7,598 bases of DNA from an uncultured Eubacteriales bacterium (GTDB lineage: Bacteria > Bacillota > Clostridia > Peptostreptococcales > Anaerovoracaceae). The stretch spans positions 1 through 7,598 of the forward strand of contig UQXL01000046.1 in the NCBI GenBank assembly GCA_900545135.1, read 5' to 3'. The notes beneath the pieces are model-generated. The model was not told where the DNA came from and searched no databases. It was given only the letters and a program-made list of their open reading frames with translations. Both the position numbers and the translations under genes were made by a program. Positions 1 through 6,044 of the stretch are shown piece after piece (the stretch's first letter is position 1; every line of letters starts with the position of its first letter).

Positions 1-380
1 CCTTGCGCCGACGCTTCAATATTACGAAAAACACCCGCAAGAGTTTCGTTCAAATTTTCATCTTGACCCGCGACGCGCAGTACATTACAAAATAATTCAC
101 TCGGTAATATGAAAAAACCTTTTTCCTCGACAAGTCCGGCGCGTGCTTCCTCTGCCTCTGCATCAGAAAGCGTCGCATAATCAAACTCGGTATTTCCGGC
201 TTCATGTTCCCCGCGATTGATATATCCTGTAAGATTTTCAGAAATATAGCGGTAAAACAGCATACCTAAAACATATTGTTTAAAATCCCAACCGTCAACA
301 CTTCCGCGTAAATCATTTGCAATATTCCATATTACGCGGTGCAGTTCTGCACGTTCCTGCTCTTTTTTTGTGTCTGTCAT
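1..380 (-). CDS. hsdM: Type I restriction-modification methyltransferase subunit HsdM, N-terminal part (cut by window edge)
   Basis: HsdM with HsdS methylates adenine in the target sequence of a type I restriction-modification system; with HsdR it forms the restriction complex. Only the first 126 codons are in the window, so the SAM-binding and NPPF catalytic motifs are not visible. What is visible is the HsdM N-terminal helical domain (PF12161 type): residues 13-57 contain the family signature, including NDLRGSVDGWDFKQYVLG (21-39) and FYRYISENL (42-50), followed by the ILPSELF segment (91-97). The ATG at 380 is preceded by AGGAG at 6 nt spacing, which fixes the start. The gene stands apart from its upstream neighbour, with its own extended -10 promoter and a terminator in between. 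hsdS and hsdR probably lie beyond base 1. Identification is from recognised family signatures and is strong despite the truncation. Confidence 0.93.
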   Translation of the reverse strand, partial: MTDTKKEQERAELHRVIWNIANDLRGSVDGWDFKQYVLGMLFYRYISENLTGYINRGEHEAGNTEFDYATLSDAEAEEARAGLVEEKGFFILPSELFCNVLRVAGQDENLNETLAGVFRNIEASAQ

Positions 381-431
381 AACGCACTCCTGTTTCTTTT
401 CTTTATCGACTTGCGGCAACGCCGAACAATA

Positions 432-453
432 TGATATTTGGTTCATTATATCA
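432..453 (-). promoter_or_regulatory. Extended -10 promoter of hsdM with an overlapping dyad
   Basis: On the minus strand TATAAT (450-445) is preceded directly by TGA (453-451), a perfect extended -10 element. No good -35 is visible at 17-18 bp, which is usual for extended -10 promoters. Transcription would start near 438 and give a leader of about 58 nt before the hsdM ATG. The inverted repeat TGATAT (453-448) / ATATCA (437-432), with a 10-bp centre, overlaps the -10 and the expected start site, so it could be an operator. The promoter is well supported; the operator is inference. Confidence 0.65.
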
Positions 454-509
454 CATCTTGATGAATTTTCTACATCTATAGTTCGAGAAATGTAACTTTC
501 GCATGTATT

Positions 510-546
510 TATACATTATTAAAGCCGGCTCCCATCTGGAGCCGGC
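510..546 (-). terminator. Rho-independent terminator after the PF06541 membrane protein gene
   Basis: A perfect 9-bp GC-rich stem, GCCGGCTCC (524-532) paired with GGAGCCGGC (538-546), closes a 5-nt loop. On the minus strand it is followed by TTTAATAATG, a moderate U-tract. It begins 16 bp after the stop codon at 563-565 and likely ends the feoAB / lipid kinase / PF06541 transcript before hsdM. On the plus strand the bases after the stem are less T-rich, so minus-strand use is favoured. Confidence 0.8.
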
Positions 547-562
547 CGCTCTTTATATAATA

Positions 563-1324
563 TCATTTTTTCTTCTTGAACCTGTTTTCCATGTCATCCT
601 TGAAAAACGCCTGATGCAGGTCGAAATATCTGGAGAGATGTTCCTTTATAGGTATATCCGACCTGAACTGCAAAAGCCATGGGGGTTTCTGCATCCTTTC
701 GGCGGCGTTCTGGCGTATCTGCATCTTCAGCTCCTCGTACTTTATGAGAATCTCGTTTTCTCTGGCGAAAGTTCTTACCTTGGTCACTATGCCCAGCGAA
801 CGGATCAGGTCCACCATGAACACTCCGTAGAACATTCCTATGAAGAAGCTGAAAGTGATATTTTCCGACAGCCACCTCACAGCGTCGAGGATATGGGGAT
901 GGATAAGGAAATAATACATGGCCCCAAGCATCGCCCAATAGATTGAGAATCTCAGGCAGATTATCCCCTGAACATTAAATCTTTCTCCTGAATAATCCCA
1001 GAGCTGGACTTTCATTCCTTTTATGAAGATCAGACCGGCCACGTATTCTATCAGCGTCATGACGGCGGCCATAGCTATAAAGAGCACCGCCTTTCCGCCT
1101 GCCTGGGCGTTTCCTATAAAATCAGTCTCCTCCAGTCCTGCCATCAGATACAATGCTATGAGCCCAAAACCGTAGATAGGCAGGTAAGGTCCCGTCATGA
1201 AGCCTGGATTTATCCATCTGCGGCTTTTGTTGGCCGGAGAAAATCTTCTGTACACGACTTCAAGGCACCAGCCCAAAAGCGAGCCCATGGCAAAGAGGAA
1301 GGATAAAATCAAAATGTCAGACAT
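563..1324 (-). CDS. PF06541-family (putative ABC-transporter type IV, CmpB-like) integral membrane protein
   Basis: A 253-residue membrane protein whose function is not established in the family, despite the domain name. Family hallmarks are visible: GWCLEVVY (18-25), NPGFMTGPYLPIYGFG (39-54), a conserved EY pair (93-94) with a following glycine, LWDYS (108-112) and NVQGIICLRFSIYW (117-130). Hydrophobic segments lie near 3-22, 45-64, 77-102, 119-141 and 155-178, so about five or six membrane passes. The C-terminal 70 residues are charged and probably cytoplasmic, ending in a basic RFKKKK tail. The ATG at 1324 has AAGGAG about 8 nt upstream. It starts 18 bp after the lipid kinase stop, which suggests co-transcription, and is followed by a terminator. 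No ATPase partner is present, so a transport role should not be assumed. Confidence 0.85.
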   Translation of the reverse strand: MSDILILSFLFAMGSLLGWCLEVVYRRFSPANKSRRWINPGFMTGPYLPIYGFGLIALYLMAGLEETDFIGNAQAGGKAVLFIAMAAVMTLIEYVAGLIFIKGMKVQLWDYSGERFNVQGIICLRFSIYWAMLGAMYYFLIHPHILDAVRWLSENITFSFFIGMFYGVFMVDLIRSLGIVTKVRTFARENEILIKYEELKMQIRQNAAERMQKPPWLLQFRSDIPIKEHLSRYFDLHQAFFKDDMENRFKKKK

Positions 1325-1342
1325 GAGCTGCTCTCCTTTCCC

Positions 1343-2239
1343 TTATTCACCATTTTTTCCGATGAATATTTCTATCGCATTGTGAAGATTTTCAATGTGG
1401 ATTTCTTCGCTTCCCTGCTGATATTCCCCGTCCAGCGACCATGGAACGTCGCTGCTTGCGCGGATTTTAAATTCTCTGGCGTTGATAAAGGTCAGCATAT
1501 CAGATTCGTAATTCTGAGTAGTCAGCGCGTTGACAATTTTAGTAAGCTCTATGATATTCTTAGGCGATTTAATTAAAAGAAGTTCGAAAAAACCGTCGTT
1601 CATATCCACATACTCCGATTTGATGGTGATTATTCCAGCCAGAGACGTGGAGTTGCTTACGGCGCCGAAGATGTAGTCGTCCTCATATATCTGTCCGTCC
1701 GCTTCAACGGATATATGTTCTTTTTTAATGGAGGTTATGCTGGTTACGCCCTCCAGAATGTATGCCAGATGACCCAGCGCATTCTTGATGTTCTGCGGCG
1801 TCGCGTATGAAGTCTGGGTGAAAGCGCCGAAAGACGCCACGTAGGAAAACTTTCTTCCGTTAAAGCTGCCTATGTCCAGAGGTATTTTTTTTCCGTTGAC
1901 AATGTCTCTTGCCGCTTTTACGATTTCAGTGGAAAGGTTGAGGCTGCTGGCAAAATCATTGGTGCTGCCGGCAGGTATATATCCTATCGGCGTCTTATGC
2001 CCTTTTTCCAGCAGTCCTGCCACGACCTCGTTGAATGAACCGTCTCCTCCGATGCAAGTAACCAAATCAAAGTCACCGCCGTACTCCGCCGCATACATCG
2101 TGCCGTCTCCCTGCCTGGTGGTCGTAAGTACTGAAGACATATATCCGGCCTTAGTAAATGTGTCGACGATATTTACAAGATACCTGTTAGCCCGTTTCTT
2201 TCCCGAGCATGGATTGATAATAATCAAATTCTCTTTCAT
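1343..2239 (-). CDS. Diacylglycerol/lipid kinase family protein (YegS/BmrU-like)
   Basis: A soluble 298-residue lipid kinase, the usual length for bacterial YegS/DgkB-type enzymes, which phosphorylate diacylglycerol or a related lipid with ATP at the inner face of the membrane. The DAGK catalytic domain (PF00781) is at the N-terminus: INPCSGKK (8-15), the nucleotide-binding GGDGS (64-68) followed by FNEVV, and PAGSTNDFA (89-97). In the C-terminal domain, VDMNDGFFE (211-219) and WSLDGE (267-272) match the acidic motifs of the family; E272 is placed like the catalytic base of Staphylococcus DgkB. All key residues are present, so it should be active. The ATG at 2239 has only an A-rich AAGGGG about 11 nt upstream. 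It lies 62 bp after feoB with no terminator between. The lipid substrate cannot be told from sequence. Confidence 0.9.
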   Translation of the reverse strand: MKENLIIINPCSGKKRANRYLVNIVDTFTKAGYMSSVLTTTRQGDGTMYAAEYGGDFDLVTCIGGDGSFNEVVAGLLEKGHKTPIGYIPAGSTNDFASSLNLSTEIVKAARDIVNGKKIPLDIGSFNGRKFSYVASFGAFTQTSYATPQNIKNALGHLAYILEGVTSITSIKKEHISVEADGQIYEDDYIFGAVSNSTSLAGIITIKSEYVDMNDGFFELLLIKSPKNIIELTKIVNALTTQNYESDMLTFINAREFKIRASSDVPWSLDGEYQQGSEEIHIENLHNAIEIFIGKNGE

Positions 2240-2278
2240 AATCTTTTTTCCCCTTTTTATATCTGCACTAACCCTTTT

Positions 2279-2307
2279 ATTTTACATTTTTTTATCAATT
2301 TTTACAA
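2279..2307 (-). promoter_or_regulatory. Possible internal promoter for the lipid kinase gene
   Basis: On the minus strand TTGTAA (2307-2302, overlapping the feoB stop codon) and TAAAAT (2284-2279) are separated by exactly 17 bp. They match the sigma-A consensus at 4/6 and 5/6. The gap is very AT-rich, so chance matches are likely, and read-through from feoB may be the main source of transcript. Confidence 0.35.
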
Positions 2308-4155
2308 GAAAAATCTGCTCAGCAGAGTAGTCGCGCAGCAAACGACGATTCCCATCGCCAGCGGAGCGATAAAAGCAATCCCTGCCCATTTCCAGCTTCC
2401 AGCTTCTTTTTTTATGGAAAGAAGCGTCGTCGCGCAGGGCCAGTGCATCATGGAAAACAGCATCATGTTCAGAGCTGTAAGGCAGCTCCAGCCATTGTCC
2501 GTTAAAAGCTGATAAAAGAATCCCAGGTCATTCACCTCCGCCAAAGTCCCCTGGCTCATATATATCATCATGACTATGGGAAGCACTATCTCATTGGCCG
2601 GTATGCCCAATATAAAAGCTGTCAGGATGGCTCCGTCAAGCCCCATCAGATGACCAAGCGGCTGAAAAAAATCCACCATATAAGTTATAAGGCTCACTTC
2701 TCCCACCGTGACATTGGCCAGTATCCATATAACCATGCCCGCCGGAGCCGCCACAACAACTGCTCTTCCCAGCACGAACAGTGTCCTGTCAAACACCGAC
2801 CTTACTATCACTTTGCCTATCTCCGGTTTTCTGTAGGGCGGCAGTTCCAGCGCGAAAGAAGAGGGAACGCCCTTAAGGATGGTCTCTGAAAGTATTTTCG
2901 TCAAGGCGAAAGTCGCCATAATCCCTGCAAGAACTGCGGCTGTAATAAGCAGCGCTCCTTTTAGCTGCGATTCAGCAGCGAAAAACATGGTGATAACGGC
3001 TATCAGCATAGGGAACCGGCCATTGCATGGAATCAGGGAATTGGTCAGCATGGCCAAAAGCCTTTCCCGCCTTGAATCTATTATCCTGCAGCCTACCACC
3101 GCAGAAGCGTTGCACCCCAGCCCCATGCACATGGTAAGAGCCTGCTTGCCGCATGCGTTGCAGCACTTGAAGCATCTGTCAAGGTTAAAGGCAATCCTCG
3201 GCAAGAATCCCCAGTCTTCCAGCAGCGTAAACATAGGGAAAAATATGGCCATCGGCGGCAGCATGACCGATACCACCCAGGCCAGTACTCTGTACATCCC
3301 GTGGGCTGCCATATCGCATATCCAAGCGCCCAGCCCCAGCGCGGAAAGCTTGTCATACAGCGGTTCTTCAAGGGAAAACAACAGGCTGCTCAAGATTTCC
3401 GACGGATAATTGGCTCCTTTGACGGTAATCCAAAAGACAAGCAGCAGCAGAAGTCCCATGGCCGGAAAGCCGACGGCCGGGCTGGTGAGAATCTTATCCA
3501 CTCTGAGGCTTACATCTTCTCTTTCTTTTTCCCGGCATACCACCTGTCTAGCTATTTCTTCGGCCTTAACCGCGGTTTCTTCAGGAGTATCCAAAAGTTC
3601 TGCCACATAGCCTCTCGCCCTGACTATATGATTCTTCCTCTCATCAATCAGTTTCAATACTGCTTTTTCAAGCTCTTTTCTCATCTCCTTTTTCTTCGAT
3701 GACTCAGTCATGATGACGCGAACTCCCAGCAGCTTTGACAGCTTCTTGCCGTCTATCGCAAGGCCTCTTTTCCTCACCTGATCCATCAGGTTTATACAGA
3801 TTATCACATCATCCCGGTGTCTAAGTATCTGCAGTGCCAAAATCAAATTCCGTTCAAGACATGTTCCGTCGCATACGATTATGACTCCCCTGCCCACAGG
3901 ATCGCATATACAGTCTCTGGCCACTTCTTCCTCAGCTGAACTGGCCTGGAGAGAATAACAGCCGGGAGCGTCGATCAGATTTATGGTCGTATCCTTGACA
4001 CGCCATTTTCCCCTGGCGCTGGCTACGGTCTTTCCTGCCCAGTTCCCGGTATGCTGGCGCATGCCCGTCAGGCAGTTGAAGACAGTGCTCTTTCCCACAT
4101 TGGGATTGCCCGCCAGGACTATGCTCACCTCTTTCTCTCTGCGCTCTTCATTCAT
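2302..4155 (-). CDS. feoB: Ferrous iron transport protein B (FeoB), short form
   Basis: FeoB imports Fe(II) across the cytoplasmic membrane and carries a cytosolic GTPase domain. The G motifs are visible: G1 GNPNVGKST (16-24), the switch I region TGNWAGKT (36-43), G3 DAPG (62-65) and G4 NLMD (122-125). A charged helical linker (about 155-220) leads to the membrane part, with two Gate-type halves: LEDWGFLPRIAF (312-323) with GLGCNASAVVGCRIIDSRRERL (345-366, typical of the family) and PCNGRFP (376-382), then a second half from about 455. The HWPCATTLLSIKKEAGSWKW segment (571-590) is the conserved C-terminal signature. At 617 residues it is shorter than E. coli FeoB (about 770), as in many clostridial forms. 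A cysteine cluster CxxCCxxC lies at 328-335. The ATG at 4155 has GGAGG 9 nt upstream and overlaps the end of feoA by 8 bp. Confidence 0.96.
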   Translation of the reverse strand: MNEERREKEVSIVLAGNPNVGKSTVFNCLTGMRQHTGNWAGKTVASARGKWRVKDTTINLIDAPGCYSLQASSAEEEVARDCICDPVGRGVIIVCDGTCLERNLILALQILRHRDDVIICINLMDQVRKRGLAIDGKKLSKLLGVRVIMTESSKKKEMRKELEKAVLKLIDERKNHIVRARGYVAELLDTPEETAVKAEEIARQVVCREKEREDVSLRVDKILTSPAVGFPAMGLLLLLVFWITVKGANYPSEILSSLLFSLEEPLYDKLSALGLGAWICDMAAHGMYRVLAWVVSVMLPPMAIFFPMFTLLEDWGFLPRIAFNLDRCFKCCNACGKQALTMCMGLGCNASAVVGCRIIDSRRERLLAMLTNSLIPCNGRFPMLIAVITMFFAAESQLKGALLITAAVLAGIMATFALTKILSETILKGVPSSFALELPPYRKPEIGKVIVRSVFDRTLFVLGRAVVVAAPAGMVIWILANVTVGEVSLITYMVDFFQPLGHLMGLDGAILTAFILGIPANEIVLPIVMMIYMSQGTLAEVNDLGFFYQLLTDNGWSCLTALNMMLFSMMHWPCATTLLSIKKEAGSWKWAGIAFIAPLAMGIVVCCATTLLSRFFL

Positions 4156-4375
4156 GGCAAGGCACCTCCACCAGCACGTTGGAAGCGTCCTCTCCTCTTA
4201 TCGCAACTACCGCTCCGCGTATTTTATAGGCCGACGGGTCTCCCAGAGGGCTTCTGAGCACGCATTTTATCCTGGTGCCCTTTACCACTCCCAAATCCTG
4301 AAGCCTCCTGTTTTCTCTCAAGTTTTCCGTCACCAGACCTTCTTCATCTATCTCTAATTTATTCAATGGTTTCAT
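4148..4375 (-). CDS. feoA: FeoA domain protein, ferrous iron transport accessory protein
   Basis: A 75-residue single-domain FeoA, the usual size, with an SH3-like beta-barrel fold; it acts with FeoB at the cytoplasmic face, probably modulating its GTPase or transport activity. The family pattern is clear: an N-terminal MKPLNKLEIDEEG strand, the helix RLQDLGVVKG (28-37), the strand RIKCVLRSPLGDPSAYKI, and the closing VAIRGEDASNVLVEV. I chose the ATG at 4375 because AAAGGA lies about 11 nt upstream. A longer frame starts at a TTG at 4399, but that codon has no ribosome binding site and would put the start inside the palindrome at 4394-4416. feoA and feoB overlap by 8 bp, which indicates translational coupling. 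No feoC is seen. Confidence 0.92.
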   Translation of the reverse strand: MKPLNKLEIDEEGLVTENLRENRRLQDLGVVKGTRIKCVLRSPLGDPSAYKIRGAVVAIRGEDASNVLVEVPCHE

Positions 4376-4386
4376 AAGAAACAAAA

Positions 4387-4443
4387 TCCTTTCATTCAAA
4401 ATATGCTATTTTCAATATATGAAAGGACTTGGCAGGCGGTGAA
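4387..4443 (-). promoter_or_regulatory. feoAB promoter with a near-perfect operator-like palindrome
   Basis: On the minus strand, arms ATTGAAAATA (4416-4407) and TATTTTGAAT (4403-4394) flank a GCA centre; they match at 9 of 10 positions. A second outer dyad, TCCTTTCAT / ATGAAAGGA (4387-4395 and 4419-4427), encloses it. A possible promoter is TTCACC (4443-4438, 4/6) and TATATT (4419-4414, 5/6) with an 18-bp spacer, so the palindrome overlaps the -10. This is where an iron-responsive repressor (Fur or DtxR type) would be expected to bind, but the arms do not clearly match a named consensus. The outer arm contains the AAAGGA ribosome binding site of feoA, so an RNA hairpin acting on translation is also possible. 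Confidence 0.5.
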
Positions 4444-4495
4444 AGATGCGGACAGTGAAAGATGCGGACGATGGCGAAAAAGGCTTGGCAGGCGG
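4428..4495. repeat. Short direct repeats upstream of feoA
   Basis: Two exact copies of a 15-bp sequence, GTGAAAGATGCGGAC, lie at 4439-4453 and 4455-4469, one base apart. They are flanked by two exact copies of the 12-bp CTTGGCAGGCGG at 4428-4439 and 4484-4495. The proposed -35 of feoAB sits at the edge of the first 15-bp copy. No gene is seen here. Tandem slippage or a tandem regulator site are both possible. Confidence 0.7.
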
Positions 4496-4512
4496 CGGAT
4501 AAAAACTCAGGA

Positions 4513-4580
4513 ATTCATAAAAAACTCCGATTGCTGTGATAACGCAGCCCGGCTGCGCCTGTTCACACTTTCGGAGTTTT
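4513..4580 (-). terminator. Strong nested-hairpin terminator after the YihY-family gene
   Basis: AAAACTCCGA (4521-4530) pairs perfectly with TCGGAGTTTT (4571-4580). Inside it TGTGA/TCACA (4535-4539 / 4563-4567) and CGCAGC/GCTGCG (4543-4548 / 4552-4557, 3-nt loop) form two further stems. On the minus strand the structure is followed by a run of six T. The TAA stop of the upstream gene (4579-4581) lies in the base of the stem. Because the stem also has A/T ends on both sides it could work in both directions, but there is no convergent gene. Confidence 0.85.
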
Positions 4581-5475
4581 AAAATATATTAAGCGGCTTT
4601 CTCTTAGCTTTGGCTTCTTCCGGTATTGGAATCTTGTTTGTAGAGCGCGTCGCCCACCATACTCTGTTGAAAATAGTTCCCAGACACATCACCCATGCCA
4701 AGAACCAGAACCAGAGCATCAATACTACAATGTTGGAAAAGGAGCCGTACAGGATATCGTAGTTTGTAGAAAGATTGGTATATATGGTATAGACGTAAGT
4801 CACCACCAAGAATCCTATCGCCGCGAAAATACTTCCCGGCACTATATCGCGGAACGGTACCCTCTTCGTAGGCAAAATATAATAATTGTATGATATCATC
4901 AGAAAATACATTGCCAATGCTATAGGCCATCTGAGCAGTACCCAGGCGGCCTCCGATATTTCTTGCCCTACCACAGCTCCAAAGACCAAATTTATGATCG
5001 GTTCTCCGTAGGCCAGCACCACCAGCGAAAATACTACCGTGAAGATGGTTATAAGTATCGTTCTGACGGATTTCAGCCTGTCGCGCAGGAACCCCTGGCC
5101 TATGACCTTTCCGTCGGTCAGCGTATAGTTGGCTACTCTCATCAGTGCGAACTGAACTCTTGAAGCGGCATAAAGCGCCAGCACCGCCAAGAATATGCTA
5201 TTGGCGCCTGACGGCGAATATTCGAGAAATGAAAACAATTTGTCGGCTCCCTCGACCGTCACGTTGTCGTCGACCCACAGTCTGATTTCATTCAGCGAAA
5301 GGGAAAACAGGCCTAAAAGCTGAGAAATCAGTATCAAAATAGGGATGATAGACAGAAACAGAGAAAAAGCGATCTGTGCCGCTACGCCTTGATAATACGG
5401 GTCTTCAAACTGCGCCAGCATCATGAAAAATATTTTCTTGATTCGTTTGCCGGCGTTGATCGTCTTTTGCTTCAT
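4579..5475 (-). CDS. YihY/virulence factor BrkB family membrane protein
   Basis: A 298-residue polytopic membrane protein of the UPF0761/PF03631 family, once annotated as ribonuclease BN; that assignment is not supported for the family and no enzyme activity should be assumed. Six hydrophobic segments are visible, near 33-57, 92-112, 138-165, 178-200, 213-234 and 245-270. Family motifs are LPTKRVPFRDIVPGSIFAA (201-219) and YGSFSNIVVLMLWFW (243-257), followed by a conserved small/polar end of the last helix and a basic C-terminus. I chose the ATG at 5475, which has GGGAGG and GGAG just upstream; a longer frame reaches a TTG at 5514 with no ribosome binding site. It is not close to the feo operon and has its own terminator. 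No clear promoter is visible in 5476-5616. Confidence 0.9.
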   Translation of the reverse strand: MKQKTINAGKRIKKIFFMMLAQFEDPYYQGVAAQIAFSLFLSIIPILILISQLLGLFSLSLNEIRLWVDDNVTVEGADKLFSFLEYSPSGANSIFLAVLALYAASRVQFALMRVANYTLTDGKVIGQGFLRDRLKSVRTILITIFTVVFSLVVLAYGEPIINLVFGAVVGQEISEAAWVLLRWPIALAMYFLMISYNYYILPTKRVPFRDIVPGSIFAAIGFLVVTYVYTIYTNLSTNYDILYGSFSNIVVLMLWFWFLAWVMCLGTIFNRVWWATRSTNKIPIPEEAKAKRKPLNIF

Positions 5476-5564
5476 ATCTCCACAACCTCCCTTCACATTG
5501 ATTTTGTTTTGCAAGCTGTTTTTTTCAGTTTTTGACTCACGTTGACTCTTACGGTTCTCGGCAC

Positions 5565-5724
5565 AAGCTGATGCCAGCCGCCGATACTCGTATAGAGCCG
5601 CTGCGGCTTGCTGAGGACTGGCGTGAGCTGCCGCGAGCCGCCTATGCTGAAAACTGGCGTGAGCTGCCGCGAGCCGCCTATGCTGAAAACTGGCGTGAAC
5701 TGCCGCAAACCACCTATGACGAAA
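5565..5724. repeat. 36-bp tandem repeat array with degenerate flanking copies
   Basis: Three head-to-tail 36-bp units lie at 5617-5652, 5653-5688 and 5689-5724, each starting ACTGGCGTGAGCTGCC on the plus strand in the two identical copies. The third copy differs at about six positions. Degenerate copies are recognisable at about 5565-5616 (shared AGCTG..GC.AGCCGCC.AT). Each unit carries an imperfect dyad (GGCG 5620-5623 / CGCC 5639-5642 in the first). Because 36 is a multiple of three, frames stay open on both strands: a 12-residue period NWRELPRAAYAE on the plus strand and FSIGGSRQLTPV on the minus strand. Neither frame has a convincing start, so I treat it as a non-coding repeat. The array sits exactly where the kinase gene is cut off. 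Upstream, 5476-5564 holds only a TTGACTC direct repeat (5532-5538, 5542-5548). Confidence 0.85.
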
Positions 5725-6016
5725 ACTTCTCCTCCAGCAGCTTTTCCAGGGTGATGCCCTCTACAAAGTACTCTACAAAGTAGATGCTCTCCGCATCCTC
5801 GAAAATATCCACGATGCGGGGCAGCATGGGGTGCTGGAGCTTTTTCAGGATGTTGGATTCCGCCAGGAAGTCAAATTTTGTCCCCTGCTCCTTGCGCACC
5901 TGCTTCACCGCCCAGCGGGTGTGCAGGCGCTTGTGCTCGGCCAGATAGACGGTGGACATGCCGCCCCGGCCGATGACAGACCGAATTTCATAAGTGTCGT
6001 TGAAGGTTGTTGTCAT
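5714..6016 (-). CDS. Truncated Ser/Thr protein kinase (N-lobe only)
   Basis: A 100-residue fragment of a Hanks-type Ser/Thr kinase. The N-lobe is intact: the glycine loop GRGGMSTVY (16-24), the ATP-binding lysine in WAVKQV (K38), the helix C glutamate in FLAESNILKKLQHP (E53), and the beta-4/beta-5 and hinge region IYFVEYFVEG (78-87). The frame ends at a TAG (5716-5714) right after LEEKFSS, so the HRD catalytic loop, DFG motif and the whole C-lobe are missing; phosphotransfer is not possible. No kinase sequence is recognisable downstream in any frame. The stop lies within the 36-bp repeat array. I chose the ATG at 6016, with GGAG 9 nt upstream; an in-frame ATG at 6031 has a weaker site. It lies 28 bp after the lipoprotein gene, so the two are probably co-transcribed. 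It is either a pseudogene or a small ATP-lobe relic. Confidence 0.85.
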   Translation of the reverse strand: MTTTFNDTYEIRSVIGRGGMSTVYLAEHKRLHTRWAVKQVRKEQGTKFDFLAESNILKKLQHPMLPRIVDIFEDAESIYFVEYFVEGITLEKLLEEKFSS

Positions 6017-6044
6017 GGTGTTGTTCTCCATTTTCTCATTCTGG

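Noticed and set aside
503..946. 147-residue plus-strand frame opposite the PF06541 gene
   Set aside because: It is antisense to a clear membrane protein gene, starts across the terminator hairpin, and shows no domain pattern.
2879..3409. 176-residue plus-strand frame opposite feoB
   Set aside because: It lies wholly antisense to the conserved FeoB transport domain and shows no recognisable protein family.
4376..4399. N-terminal extension of FeoA from a TTG at 4399
   Set aside because: There is no ribosome binding site before TTG, the added residues are not part of the FeoA fold, and the ATG at 4375 gives the normal length.
4446..4502. An 18-codon plus-strand peptide beginning ATGCGGACAG, ending just before a hairpin
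   Set aside because: Too short, made mostly of the local direct repeats, and with no support beyond a possible AGGCGG upstream.
4579..5475. Ribonuclease BN annotation for the YihY-family gene
   Set aside because: The protein is a six-pass membrane protein of the BrkB family with no nuclease motif; the RNase BN label in this family is historical.
5476..5514. N-terminal extension of the YihY-family protein from a TTG at 5514
   Set aside because: The ATG at 5475 has GGGAGG/GGAG directly upstream; the TTG has none, and the extra residues overlap the ribosome binding site.
5617..5724. CRISPR array (36-bp repeats)
   Set aside because: The unit length fits, but copies are directly adjacent with no spacers and no cas genes are near.
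5493..5783. Small repeat proteins encoded on either strand of the 36-bp array
   Set aside because: Open frames arise because the unit is a multiple of three without stops in those frames. The minus frame needs a TTG start, and neither frame has a ribosome binding site or non-repeat coding signal.
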